A stretch of DNA of 64,000 bases. It comes from Calliopum simillimum. Its lineage: Eukaryota > Arthropoda > Insecta > Diptera > Lauxaniidae. The translations under genes and the position numbers were made by a program. The stretch covers positions 28,015,964 through 28,079,963 of the forward strand of contig OX638370.1 in assembly GCA_951812925.1 (NCBI GenBank). Reading direction: 5' to 3'. This document shows, in pieces, positions 45,103-56,837 of the stretch; the stretch's first letter is position 1, and every line of letters begins with the position of its first letter. Under the pieces are notes generated by a model. That model worked only from the letters and a program-made list of their open reading frames with translations. It was not told where the DNA came from and ran no database searches.

Positions 45103-45330
45103 CATATAACGGACTGGTTTTCAGTACTTTTGGAGGAATAGAAATGTATACAAACAGCCAAAACTATGTTACGGTAGTAATTTTTATGGCTTATTGAAAA
45201 AATTTAAGTACGTGAAACTAAGTGCACTTAAAAAAAGTGAAACTGATGTTTACCAAGTATGCTAGGCATTTATCTGATTAGCACCTACCTACTAAATTTA
45301 ATGAAAAAAACTTGTTTAGTTTGCAAGATA
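45103..45330. other. No gene seen
   Basis: Spacer between the pogo-like remnant and the 27-bp satellite. It was checked on the minus strand for a terminal receptor exon and none was recognised. Confidence 0.4.
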
Positions 45331-45965
45331 TACCGGGTTGTAACAAAAAGTCTTGAAAAGTGTGTCGCCAGAAAAGTGTCGAAAAATGTGTCGCCAAAAA
45401 AAAAGTACCGAAAAATGTGTCGCCAAAACAGTGCCAAAACAAGTATCGAAAAATGTGTCACTCGAAAAAGTGTCGATAAATGTGTCGCCAAAAAATTTCC
45501 GAAAAGTGTGTTGAAATAAAAAATACCGACAAATATGTCGCCAAAATAAATTACGATAAAAAATATCAAAAAATGTTTCATAACAAAAAAATGTTGAGAA
45601 ATGTCTCGCCAAAATATGTGTCCATCGAAAAAGTGTCAATAAATGTGTCGCCAAAAAAAGTTTCGCCAAAAAATTGACAAAAAATGTGTCCCAATAAAAA
45701 GAGTCAAAAAATGTGTCACCAAAAAAAGTTTTGAAAAAAGTGTAGCCAAAAAAAGTGGCGGCAAATGTATCGCCAATAAAGTGTCAGGAAAAAATACCGT
45801 CAAATATGATGCCAAAAAGTATCAAAAAACTTGTCGCCAAAAAAAGTGTCGGAAAATGTGTCGCCAAAAAAAGTGTTGAAAAATGCATAGCCAAGAAAAG
45901 TATCGAGAAATGTGTCGCCAAAATAAATGTAGAAAAATGTGTCGCCAAGGTCATAGGTCAAAAAA
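45331..45965. repeat. 27-bp satellite (GTGTCGCCAAAAAAAGTG)
   Basis: About two dozen degenerate copies of GTGTCGCCAAAAAAAGTG followed by TCGAAAAAT. Because the unit is a multiple of three, it stays open in several frames on both strands, giving lysine/cysteine/valine-rich ('KSVEKCVAK') or FGDTFFDTF-type products. These look protein-like but track the DNA repeat and have in-array stops. It lies just 3' of the receptor gene. Confidence 0.92.
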
Positions 45966-46087
45966 ATCGGTTTCAAGCAACATATTGTAGAAAAATACAT
46001 TTTTCAAAGTTTCAGCGCATTCCGTAATTGTCGACCTTAAAGTTGGTTCGGTTTCACATATGTTGATGATGTTATATATACATAGAT

Positions 46088-47128
46088 TTATATACAAACC
46101 CGATATGAAAGCTGCAACATGTAGTTTTGGATAGAATAATTTGTCTTTTTCATTGAATCACGAAAGGTGGATATTATTTGGCGATAGAATTCTTTCCGCT
46201 GCTGATTTCTCAATTGTTGCAATGCAGTCACAAGATGCAGTTCAAAAATGAGCATTAGACAAATAGGAGCAATATTTAGCGTCATTTGAGCGCTCAAGGC
46301 GAAATGGAGCTTGCCACTAAGCTGTATTATGCATTTAATGCTCTCTAGTAAATATATGCTAAGCTGTACAAAACGTAAGACCAAACAATTTCGCCAGACA
46401 AGAAATAATGTATTGCAAAATGTATGATTCTGTTCTATGCACATCTCGATGTTGAGTAATTCTATTAATTGCTTACTTTTTAAATTATGACACTCAGTGC
46501 GCCCATTAAGTTTAAAATACCAATCTAATAAGTAAAGTTCATACAATATCACCGATTGATATATAATTTCACAATATAAGACATAAAACCAGCAACTAAA
46601 AAGCGTACTATATACAATTCCTTTGAAAATGTTATTGAACGTCAGTGAAATTATTAAGGCATCACGTATAAGTAGAAGTATTTGTATACGTATGAATTTT
46701 CCGGAATATACTTTGCTATAACATTTTCCTTCAATATCGCTATGTATTTGCAACATTTTCTCAAACGCCATTCGAATTTGTTTTGACTTTCGCAGGCATA
46801 TATAAGGAACAATATACATTGTTAGACCAATAATATTTTTAAACAACAGCACCAAAAATACACTCTGTCGATGATATTGCAATGACGTATCGGGAAACAA
46901 GACCAACAAATTCCAACAATACAGCGCCATAATCCATATAAAGCACTGCAAATGTTTCATAAAGATCAGCAAACATCTTTCATATTTATATTGTAATCGG
47001 ATTTGTTTTTTGTTTTTCGTATAAAAGAAATTAATTAAACAGAGTAATTGTACCACCCTGTATAGAAGCGTGGAACGCAAACGTAGCGCAAAATTTAAAT
47101 GCAATCGACTGTCGACAAAACGAAACAT
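46088..47128 (-). CDS. Insect gustatory receptor-like protein, first exon(s)
   Basis: A 346-codon minus-strand frame, clearly longer than chance here and unrelated to repeats. The product is very hydrophobic with about six membrane segments (roughly residues 53-78, 89-112, 147-165, 171-197, 237-263 and 279-303) and an intracellular-type stretch ALQQLRNQQRKEFYRQI before the end. The layout and the closing NYMLQLSYR, like the segment before the last intron of fly gustatory receptors, suggest the Gr family (7tm_7), which forms ligand-gated channels in taste neurons. The reading frame stops after CGG|GTTTGT, a plausible phase-0 splice donor, so the stop is probably intronic. The last exon with TM7 and the family TYhhhhhQF motif was not found in the next 2 kb. 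It may lie further off or be lost. Subfamily and ligand cannot be given. Confidence 0.7.
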   Translation of the reverse strand: MFRFVDSRLHLNFALRLRSTLLYRVVQLLCLINFFYTKNKKQIRLQYKYERCLLIFMKHLQCFIWIMALYCWNLLVLFPDTSLQYHRQSVFLVLLFKNIIGLTMYIVPYICLRKSKQIRMAFEKMLQIHSDIEGKCYSKVYSGKFIRIQILLLIRDALIISLTFNNIFKGIVYSTLFSCWFYVLYCEIIYQSVILYELYLLDWYFKLNGRTECHNLKSKQLIELLNIEMCIEQNHTFCNTLFLVWRNCLVLRFVQLSIYLLESIKCIIQLSGKLHFALSAQMTLNIAPICLMLIFELHLVTALQQLRNQQRKEFYRQIISTFRDSMKKTNYSIQNYMLQLSYRVCI

Positions 47129-48394
47129 TTTAATACTCTGCTCCGGTTAGTGCCTGTCATTTGATATTTCAACTTTTACGATTCAGCTTTTAACTTGATA
47201 ATTTGCTGAGGAAAGTGCTTACTTATTAAGTTGATAATTAAATATAATTGGTATATTATAGCTATACGTATTTGTTTATTACTTGAAATTAGAATACATT
47301 TTTATTGATATGCCGTGAAAAACTATTTTATGGGTTTTTGACCTTACAAAATTATTTTATTAATTAATTAAATTACTTAAGAAACACCTGTCTAGTTTTG
47401 TTTAAGGGATAATATTATAGTTCCGGAGATATAGCCATCGGTAGATGCGGATATAGCTTTGAACCACTAGATGGTTTTGTAAATGGATTGTCAAAGGAAA
47501 GATATTTTAACAACATACACATATGTACAAAATTGCTCTAAAAAAATTTTAAACTTGAGCTACGGTTTTTGCGATATGCAGTTTCTCGATTTTAGCTGTC
47601 GCTAACTAACTTAAGCCGTCATATTATATTTTATTATAGTCTTTATTATCAAAATTATAAATTACGAATTATATTTACTCGTTTATTTGTCATTTAATTA
47701 ATATTTGTCATTATATTAAATGGTATTCGATATTTCAAAAAGAGTTTCAATCTCTTTTTAAAATCCTTATACTTGTTTATGCAAACACTCATAATCTCTA
47801 AAATTAGGGTTAAATTCCCCGCAGCTGGCAACGCAACTCCATTGCTTAATCAAACAATGCCCCACTGTTCAAAGCTGTCAAATTCTTTTCATTTCTTCTT
47901 TAATTTTTTCATTCGTTTATTAACTAGCTTTGAAACAGCATTGGCTGCAGCATAAAGTTAAAAAGTTCAATTCTCATACTGAATATAATTTAATTGTAAA
48001 ATCATTTAAAGTTAAAGTCTCATAATTAATAAAGACTTCATCATAACATTTGTACACCAAAACAGTTTTGTTTTCTTTCGCGTGGGCGCTACCCAATGTG
48101 GGTTTTGTCCTGTTTTACATCACGTGGCTGAGCAGTACTGAAGTCTTCGGAACACCAACGATCCTCAGTGTAGGAATTAATACGATGTGCAGGCGATTTA
48201 TCTCAAGCAACGTACCGGCAAGGTATTAATCTGGAGAGAGACATACGCAGCAACTCCTAATAAGTTGATTTTTGGTCAAGGACAAGTGCAAGGCAACTTT
48301 AGACATTTCTGCCACATTTCCATTATCTGGTTCATGGTTTATAACCCAAACGAGCGGCCAGAAAAATACTGATACTAATTTTCATTGAAATATA
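47129..48394. other. Upstream region of the receptor gene; GC-richer patch
   Basis: No promoter element could be defended. About 48060-48330 is less AT-rich (CGCGTGGGCGCTACCCAATG) and might be a decayed mobile element, but no domain is visible in the frame at 48187-48372. Confidence 0.4.
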
Positions 48395-49633
48395 ATGGGT
48401 GACCCAATAAGAGCTTCCTACTTTATTTTCTAAATAAAATACATAAAATGTATTGTAAGTGGTATCGAAAAGTTGGAAAATCGCTATACTCGTTGTATCG
48501 CCCTCGAAGGCAACTATGTTGAATAGTAAAATCGAGTTTTGTCAAATTTTGTTTTTTTCTTACTTATCCTACGGACTTATTGAATGACCTGTTAGTTTCG
48601 GTTTTGTCGACATAAACAAGTGATTTAACATATCCCCAAAGAAAGTAATCCAATGGCGTCAAATCACATGATCTTGGCGGCCAATTAACAGGAGCATTTC
48701 TTGAGATGATGTTTTCATCGAACGTTTCCCTAAATAGAGCGATTGTTTTTCCACCTGTATGGCATGTTGCGCCATCCTGTTGAAACCAGATGTCAAATAC
48801 ACTAATATCTTGACAACAAAAATTCATTGATCATTGCTCTGTAGCGAGCACCATTGAACGTAACTCAGGCTTCATCCGCTTTTTTGAAGAAATACGGTCC
48901 GATTATGCCTCCTGCCCATAAACTTCACCAAACAGTACATTTATCGGAATGCATTGGAAGCTTTTGTATAGTTTCTGGTTGTTCATCGGCCCAAATACGG
49001 CGATTTTGCTTGTTAACGTAGCCGTTCAACCAGAAATGAGCTACGTCACTCGTCACAATTTTTCGATAAAATAATGGATCAATTTGAAGTTGTTGTAAGG
49101 CCCATAAACTGAAATTAAAACGTACACCAAGATCAGCTGGCTTCAATTCTTGTACGAGCTGTATTTTATAGGCCTTCAGATCAAAATCACGCCTTAAGAT
49201 ACTCCACAATGATACATAAGAGATGCCCAAAGCCCGAGATCGGCAACGAATGGATTGTTCACGGTTTTCACGAATACTATCTGCTACTGCAGCAATATTC
49301 TCTAAATTACGGGCTCCCTGCACTCTGGTTGAATGATGAATGTCCAATAGTGTAAAGTTACTTCGAAGTCTGGTGATGGTGTAACTAATAGTGTGCTTAG
49401 TTGGACGCTCATAACGACTGAAATGATGTTGAAGAGCTCTATAACATTCTCTAACTGATTACTGATTTTGGTATTAAGTTTCCACAGTTAATAAACGTTG
49501 TTCAAAAGTAAGTGTATACACGATTGAGTCGTATTGAATACTGAACACAAACGTCATATGGACAAGCCATTTGACACATAACAGCTGTCAAAACAACCCA
49601 GTTGGAAAAGAGACCTTGTATTGGATCACCCTT
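48395..49633 (-). mobile_element. Mariner-like transposon, inactive
   Basis: The ends are ATGGGTGACCCAATA at 48395 and the inverse of AAGGGTGATCCAATA ending at 49633, each bordered by TA (48393-48394 and 49634-49635). Total length 1239 bp is normal for a complete Tc1/mariner element. One transposase gene on the minus strand fills it, broken by stops and frameshifts. The copy is structurally complete but coding-dead. Confidence 0.88.
48564..49560 (-). pseudogene. Mariner-like transposase, broken
   Basis: Read from the 3' side of the window, the N-terminal segment EQRLLTVET is followed by stop codons, then ECYRALQHHFSRYERPTKHT and MDIHHSTRVQGARNLE (the helix-turn-helix part). Then come SIRCRSRALGISYVSLWSIL, LKAYKIQLVQELKPAD and the first catalytic region SDVAHFWLNGYVNKQN. 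After a frameshift the second part has WFQQDGATCHT (second catalytic Asp), NAPVNWPPRSCDLTPLDYF (third Asp) and WGYVKSLVY. The acidic catalytic residues survive, but at least two stops and two shifts abolish the protein. Within Tc1/mariner, this is the common insect type with a DUF4817-like N-terminus. Confidence 0.88.
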
Positions 49634-49635
49634 TA

Positions 49636-50690
49636 TAAATTTGAGCGAAATTTTGTTCTATGGCCAACAAAAGTTTCATTTTGATGTAAGTAACCATATA
49701 AAATTTGTTCCATTTTAGGGAACATTTCATGGACCAGAAACGATTTGCTCCTAAATATTGAACAAATATGCATGTTAAAATTTTAACGGTTCAATATTTT
49801 ACACAAGTTCTTTAGTTTTGGAGATATGGCTCATTAAAGAACAAGGTTTTGAAACTGGTTTGGATCCAGGGTACTAAGAGTTTATTTGCAATATTGAAGA
49901 AAATATAAATTTTTTGGATAGTTTTCGGGAAAGAAAATTATTTATCGGTTCTGTTCCTTCCGTATCTTCGTCAATTAATTGGAAATTATTTACAAAACAT
50001 TTTTATTATGGACTGTACTCATTAGAGTTTTGATTGTAGTGAAAATATATGTAACTATAATTAATAAAAGGATCTGAAAGCCATAAAAGGACGTTATTTA
50101 GTTTAGATAGAAAAAAGTTCAAGAAATATAACAATGTAAAGCTTCACAGAACTTCTTTTAGTCAAAAAATGTTCTGAGGATATTATGTATAATGGATTGG
50201 GTACTCCATATAAAAGCAACGATGTGCGAGAAGTGCTTCATATATAACAGAGTTTTTTAACCAAAAAATCACCTACACAACGAACTTTTGTAAAGCACTA
50301 CATATCTTATAAAGTAATCAATCAATTCAATCAAAGAGCTGAATAAAAAGTAAAAATAAATTGGCTGAACCATTCATATGTGCTGGTATTCATTTGATTT
50401 GGTGAAAAACTTTTGGTTTTTTTTTTTCAAACATTGCAGAAAAAGCTATGATAAACGAAGAAACAAAAGAAAAAAGTTTGCATGTATGTAACATACATAA
50501 TAATGCCATGATTTTGCATGATGCTTAACTTGGCCTAAAAGCGTCAAAAGGCAACCATTAGCGTGCTACTCCAGAAAATGTATGCATGTTTTTATTAACA
50601 AGCTCAAACAACGTCAACGTTAATATTTACCCAGTAGAAATTATTTTATTTATGATTTTAATAGCACTTTCTATAGATTTTGAGATGATA
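49636..50690. other. No gene seen
   Basis: AT-rich. No motif, tandem repeat or inverted repeat recognised before the 21-bp satellite. Confidence 0.5.
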
Positions 50691-50691
50691 T

Positions 50692-52131
50692 AGGTTTAAC
50701 ACTCCAAGTTTAACCTTTTCTCTTTTCAGCATCATAATAACCTTTTTTCTAATCAAACTAAACTTTTTCCAAATCAAATCAAACCTTTTCCAAGTCAAAT
50801 TAAAACTTTTTCAAATCAAACTTAACCTTTTCCCAATCAAATTAAACCGTTTCCAAAGCAAGTTAAATCTTTTCCAAATCATATAAAACTTTTTCCAAAT
50901 CAAATTTAACTTTTCTAAATCACATTAAACCTATTCCAAATTAAATAAAACTTTTTCCAAATCAAATCAAACCTTTTCCAAATCAAGTTAAATCTTTTCC
51001 AAGACAATAAAAACCTTTTTCAAATCAAATTTAACTTTTCCAAATCACATTAAACCTATTCCAAATTAAATACAACTTTTTCCAAATCAAATCAAACCTT
51101 TTCTTCCAAATCAAAATAAAATTTTTTCAAATCAAAATATACCTTTTCGTATTCAAATTAAACTTTCTTCAAATCGAATTAATCCTTTACCAAATAAAAA
51201 TAAACTTTTCTCAAATCAAATTAAACTTTTCCAAATCTAATTAAGCCTTTTAAAATTCAAATTGAACCTTTTTCAAATCATATTGATCCTTTTCAAATCA
51301 AATTGATCCTTTTCCAAATTAAAGTAAACGTTTTACAACTCAAATTAAATTAAATTTCTCCAAGTCAAATTAAACGTTTTCCAAATCAAATCAACCTTTT
51401 CGAAATTTAATTAAACATCTTCCAAATCAAACTGAACCTTCTCAATTCAAATTAAACCTTTTTAAATCAAATTGAACCTTTTCTAAATCCAATTAAACCT
51501 TTTCCAAATCAAAATAAACCTTTTTCAATCAAATTAAACTTTTTCCAAATCAAATTAAACCTTTTCAAATCTTTTCCAAGTCAAATAAAACCTTTTTCAA
51601 ATCAAATTATACTTTTTCAAATCAAATTAAACCTGTTCCAAATCAAATTAAACCTTTTCCAAATCAAAATACAACTTTTTCAAACCAAAATAAACTTTTT
51701 CGAAATCAAATTAAACTTTTTCCAAATCAATTTAAACCTTTTATTAATCAATTTTTCTAAACCTTTTCCAAATCAAAATAAACTTTTCTCAAATGAAATC
51801 AACCTTTTCCAAATCTAATTAAAACTTTTCCAAATCAAACTGAACCCTTTCAAATCAAATTGAACCTTTTCCAAATCAAATTGAACCTTTTCCAAATCGA
51901 ATTAAACCTTTTGCAAATCAAAATAAAAGTTTTACAACTCAAATTAAACTTTTTCCAAAGCAATATAAACCTTTTCCTACCAAATTAATCTTTTTTAAAA
52001 TCGCTTGGGCAACCCCCATCACATTATTGAAGGTATTTATTGCAAAGTTTAATGTGAATTGGAAAAGGTTTAATTTGATTTCAAAATGGTCGATGTGATG
52101 TGGAAAAGGTTTAAGTTGGAGTGGAAAACCT
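50692..52131. repeat. 21-bp satellite element 1 (long left arm, core, short right arm)
   Basis: Starts AGGTTTAACACTCCAAG and ends with the near-inverse CTTGGA-like terminus (AAGTTGGAGTGGAAAACCT). 50740-51990 is a degenerate 21-bp tandem array, consensus CCTTTTCCAAATCAAATT plus AAA. A core ATCGCTTGGGCAACCCCC…CATTATTGAAGGT…TTGCAAAGTTTA follows at about 51999-52055, then a short stretch of inverted units. Arrays of short tandem repeats forming opposed arms are the known design of Drosophila foldback (FB) elements. No coding sequence. Confidence 0.75.
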
Positions 52132-53204
52132 GTACTTTAGAAAGTACTGAAATCAGCCAACCAACATGTATCAAGAGTAAATCTTCGACTATGCCAGAAG
52201 CTTTCTAAGTAGCAAAGAGTAAAAGTGTGCTTACGCTTCCGAAGTGAGACAAAGAATTTTGGTTTGACTCCTTAATTTATTTTTGTAACTTATCTTTGTT
52301 TAATTCTGTCTCATTGCATACATCTCTTTAATCATAAATGACATGATTCCCAACTGGGGAACATAATTGTCTCTCTTTGTAACAGTTAACAGTGTTACCA
52401 AGTTAATAAAAGTTATATTAGCAACAACAGCAAAAAAAAAAAATGAAAAAAATAATAAAAATTTATCAGAAACATTAAGCATTCATCGTATGTAACCCAA
52501 AGTCTTATGAGATGGTTAACACTCTTTCCCGCTTATCCATCGTACCTTCCTGCGAAAAACAAAAAAACTTCAGCACATTAGACCCGCATTAGAAGCATCA
52601 AGCTTTACTTGTAACCTTCAATTTTTGTTTCTTCTTGTTTTTTCTTATTAGAGGCGTTATTTTTCTTCTCTTTGTTTTTTTTTTTTTTCGGTAGCCATTA
52701 TTTTTCTTAATCTTCTACAACCCGATGGCAACATCAGCTCATTCTTATAAAAAATATGACCACTTTAACGCCCATTTTCGTGATATTAGCGCTGTGTTTT
52801 TTGTTTCTGCTTTTGTTTGCGCTTTTGGTATGTGCAGTAGAGCGCCCTCTGGTGTGTCGTTTATCAAGAAAGTTTATCGCAACAAATGTGACATGCGATG
52901 TAGTAACATGGGTTTTAGCAAGTTGGTCTCGGTCTTTTTTTTTCGTTATTGTTTTTGTGCAATATTGGCATACTTTATCGTCAACATGTGTATGTTCATG
53001 TATTTGTGTGTTAAGGGAATGTAAGAGAAAATGAAAATTTTTTTTAATTAAATATTGCTTAATTAAGATTTTTTAAGAAGAAAACACTAAGCGACACTTA
53101 AAGTGGGTATATTGCACATTTGCTCCTGATACAGAAGAAATTAATATAGAAATGGCAACATTTACTCCGTATAGGATTCATTTGTACCCTTAATGAAGAG
53201 CGTA
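52132..53204. other. Spacer between mirror-image satellites
   Basis: About 1.07 kb of non-satellite DNA with T-rich stretches (about 52673-52689). Overlapping frames at 52725-53034 give a hydrophobic product, but both frames are open by composition and no family is recognised. Confidence 0.45.
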
Positions 53205-54680
53205 TAGGATTCCACTACAAGTTAAACTTTTTCCAAATCGCTTGGCGGACCCCCTCCACATTTTTGAAGGTGTTTGGTATTCACAATATTCATTCATATA
53301 CTAAGTTTCATAAAGATTTTTGCAAAGTTTAGTTTGGAAAAAGGTCTAATTTCATTTGGAAAGATTTATTTCGATTTGGAAAAGTATAATTTGATTGCAA
53401 AAAGTTTTATTTGATTTGAAAAAAGTTTAATTTGATTTGAAAAAGGTTTGATTCGATTAGGAAAAGGTTTAAATCGCTTTGGAAAAAGTTTAATTTGATT
53501 TGGAAAAAGGTTAATTTGATATGAAAAATTAGTAATATGATTTGGAAAAGGCCAATTTAATTTGAAAAAGATTAATTTTATTTAAAAATTTCTTACATGA
53601 TTTGGAAAAAAGTTTAATTTTATTTGAGAAAGGTCTATTTTGATTTGGAAAAAGTTTAATTTGATTCGAAAAAGGTTTAATTTGATTTTGAAAGGTTTAT
53701 TTCGATTCGGATAGGTTTAATTTTGATTTGGAACAATTTAATTTGATTTTGAAAAGTTTACTTTGATTTAATAAGTTTTAGTTTGATTTGAAAAAGTTCA
53801 ATTTGATTTGGAAAAAGGATAATTTGATTTGCAAAAAGTATAATTTGATGTGAAAAAAGTTCAATTTGATTTGGAAAAGGTTTGATTCGATTTGAAAAAA
53901 TATAATTTGATTTGCAAAAGGTTTAATTTGATTTGAAATAGTTTAATTCAATTTGGAAAAGTTTAATTTTATTAAAGAAGTTTTAGTTTGATTTGGAAAA
54001 GGTTTGATTTGATTTGGAAAAAGTTTAATTTAATTTAATAATTTAATTTGGAAAAATGTTTTATTTAATTTCGAAAATGTTTGATTTGATTTGGGAAACG
54101 TTTAATTTAATTTGGAAAAAAGTTTAGTTTTATTTGAAAAACGTTTTGTTTGATTTGATTTGGCAAGGGTTTGTTTTGGAAAGGATTATGTCGATTTTGA
54201 AAAGCATAATTTGATTTGCAGAAAGTTCAAGTTGATTTGGAAAAAGTTTTATTTAATTTAAAAAGTTTTAATTTGATTTAAAAATGGTTTGATTTGATTT
54301 GGAAAAGGTTTATATTGAAATGGAAAAAGTTTAATTTGATTTGGAAAAGGTTTAATTTGATTTAGAAAAAGTTTTATTTGATTTGGAAAAGTTTTGATTG
54401 GATTTGGAAAAGAGTCAATTTGATTTGGAAAAAGTTTAATTTGATTTGGAAAAGGTTTGATTGGATTTGGAAAATAGTCAATTTGATTTAGAAAAAGTTT
54501 GATTTGATTTGGAAAAGTTTTGATTTGATTTGGTAAGAGGTTAATTTGATTTGGAAAAAGTTTAATTTGATTTGGAAAAAGTTTAATTTGATTTGGAAAA
54601 GGTTTGATTTGATTTGGAAAAAGTTTAACTTAATTTGAAAAAGATCAATACGATGTGGAAAATGTTGCCCAAGTTCAACA
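53205..54680. repeat. 21-bp satellite element 2 (short left arm, core, long right arm)
   Basis: Starts AGGATTCCACTACAAGTTAA, has one or two forward units, then the shared core ATCGCTTGGCGGACCCCC…CATTTTTGAAGGTG…TTGCAAAGTTTA at about 53237-53323. A long array of the inverted unit (AATTTGATTTGGAAAAGG) runs to about 54660. This is the mirror image of element 1, so the long arrays at 50740-51990 and 53330-54660 could pair over more than 1 kb. Confidence 0.75.
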
Positions 54681-55261
54681 TGTAAAACTAGTAATGTAAT
54701 GGTATGAACTAAATTCTTGTTAGAACCAAACTAGAGAATCCCTTTATTCGGCGAAGTTAGAAATTTATAAAGAAAATGTTACTTACCCTTTATCTTGAGA
54801 GTTTTTTTTTTTTTTTTCTTCAAAGCATACTTATAATGAACCTAATAAGAATCTATCAACCAGTGGTATTTTATTATTTCAATACCAGAAAGTTCGCTGA
54901 AAATGAAGCCATAAAAACAAAAGGTAACTGATACAATGTAGACCGAAATTCGACCGACAGTACGGCAACAAATTTAGTTTATTATTTTCCAACGATTTTG
55001 ATGCCAACTTAGGTCAAAAGAAATCATCTTTGAAAGCTAATATGCATATGAAATTAATGCATCATACTCACAGACTATTTTCAAATTGCTTCAATTCTTC
55101 CAGGCTAAACATTTTACAGTCTGTGGAGCTAAATAACTAATGATACCCCATCAAAATCTATGGTTGGTAACACTATGTCCTATAACCAAGTTAAAATTTA
55201 AAAAGGCCCAAGATCGCACAAAACTTTAAACTTAACTTATTGGTTAACTACAGAAGATGAA
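54681..55261. other. No gene seen
   Basis: AT-rich spacer with a T run at about 54806-54819. Nothing recognisable. Confidence 0.45.
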
Positions 55262-55552
55262 ATAAAGATTGCTATTCGGTCTTTGTTATTTGTAGTTAAT
55301 AGGTTTATCGCGCCCATTTTGATTATAAAATCTTCTCTCAATACGGAATTTGGCATCTTAAAAGTCTGCTTTGAAGAAATAAAGTCCAAAAATGTTGCAT
55401 ACTCTTTCGAAATTTTTTCAAAATTAAGACCGAGACTGAGAGCAAGACTCAATTCCCAATACCAAAACTAAGGCTCAATATGAAAACCAAGACCAAATCC
55501 CAATGTCCAAGGCCAAGGCTGCTATGGTTTAGTCTTGGTTTACTCATCACTC
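55262..55552. mobile_element. hAT-like MITE (AAGACC family), left-truncated copy
   Basis: TAGTTAATAGGTTTATCGCG at about 55293, CTCAATACGGAATTTGGCAT at about 55338, degenerate AAGACC units and a right end GGTTTACTCATCACT match the family body and terminus. The left TAGTGATGAGC end is not found, and no target duplication can be assigned. Confidence 0.75.
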
Positions 55553-56837
55553 ATCTCGAGGCTGTCACCTGGACGGACGAATAAGTAAAAAGCAAAGCTG
55601 ATATTGGTCATATTTTTCTCATCGTAATTCAATTTTTAAACGTCTTGAAAAACGACCTAATTCAAATCAAAAGAAATGAAGACCCAGAGCTCGAAACGAT
55701 TCCGAATGTGTCTGATTTGAGCATTGAAGCGTTATGAGAATCTCCTTTCAAAACTAACAGTGAAAAGATACTTGGGTTCCGGCCCACGAATAGGCATCAC
55801 TGGCAAATAAATTGTCGTCTTTTTCAGAAAAGGGAAGTGCAAAATGAGAGGAAACAACGCTTAAATTCAAAAATAGTTCTTTCAATAAGGAATAAATAAA
55901 ACGGTAACGCAGGTCAATGTCAAGGATATGTTAAATAATCTCAGATTGTTTTACCATACTACCCGCAGACAATCAGGCAAAAAATTTTTACAGAACCGAT
56001 CATATATTGGTATGAAGAGAAACAAAATCTGTTATTGATTGCATTAAAATCGCATAGTCGAATTCTCAAAAAATCGAAGGTCAAAACTTACAGAATTAGA
56101 TTCCATACTTTCATTCCAGAACTATGTGAAATATCAAGTCCATGACTGCACTCAAAAAGTAACGCCTCTAAAAAGTGCACTTTGATTCTTAACTTAAAAA
56201 AGATTTTTGATAAATTCCCATAAAGAAATCTTACGATTTATGCTTCACAATAGCCCTTGCCAGCCTGCATGTGTAATGAACTTAAATTAAGCAACAATAA
56301 AAATGTAAAATGTAAATTTGACAACAACAACAACAACAATAAATGCATTTTTAATTAGAAAACAACGACATTCATCCACCACCTGCAACGAAACCATAAG
56401 ACCCCCCCCCACAGTAGTTATAGTTACAATATACCACTCGCCTTAGTCGTATTTCAGTGGCTGCAATTAATGCAAGGACTTTACTTGCCAAGAGTTGCAA
56501 TGGCGGCGATTGCCAACGGAATTCTGATTATTTTACACCATGCAAGAGATGAGTATAAAACATGCAAAAGAGCGCTACAATTAGCACTTACGACTGTTAT
56601 AAACGATAGATGAAAACACGCCGAAAAATATATTGTACATACCATATGTTTTCTAAATCCATTGAAATGGCAAGAATCAATGAAATATTACAAACATTAA
56701 ATGATATCAAACTACGTTGTCCAATGTATATTCTTCTATTTTAAATTATGCCGGACGCTGGATAGTACTCTGTTTTGGCGGAAGAACAGCAATTTTTCGA
56801 CCAATTAACTGAAAAAACCTATTGATGCAGTTTAAAA
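55553..56837. other. No gene seen
   Basis: Mixed composition. Includes CAACAACAACAACAAC-type triplets near 56321 and a C run near 56402. No domain or element termini recognised. Confidence 0.45.

Noticed and set aside
45331..45965. Possible CRISPR-like array (regular repeats)
   Set aside because: Units are contiguous with no unique spacers, in a eukaryotic context with no cas genes.
45259..46000. Cys/Lys-rich open frames that look like a secreted repetitive protein
   Set aside because: They follow the 27-bp satellite, switch frame within it and occur on both strands.
52725..53034. Hydrophobic 90-100 residue frames as a membrane protein
   Set aside because: Two overlapping frames are open together, composition is T-rich, and no splice context or family match is visible.
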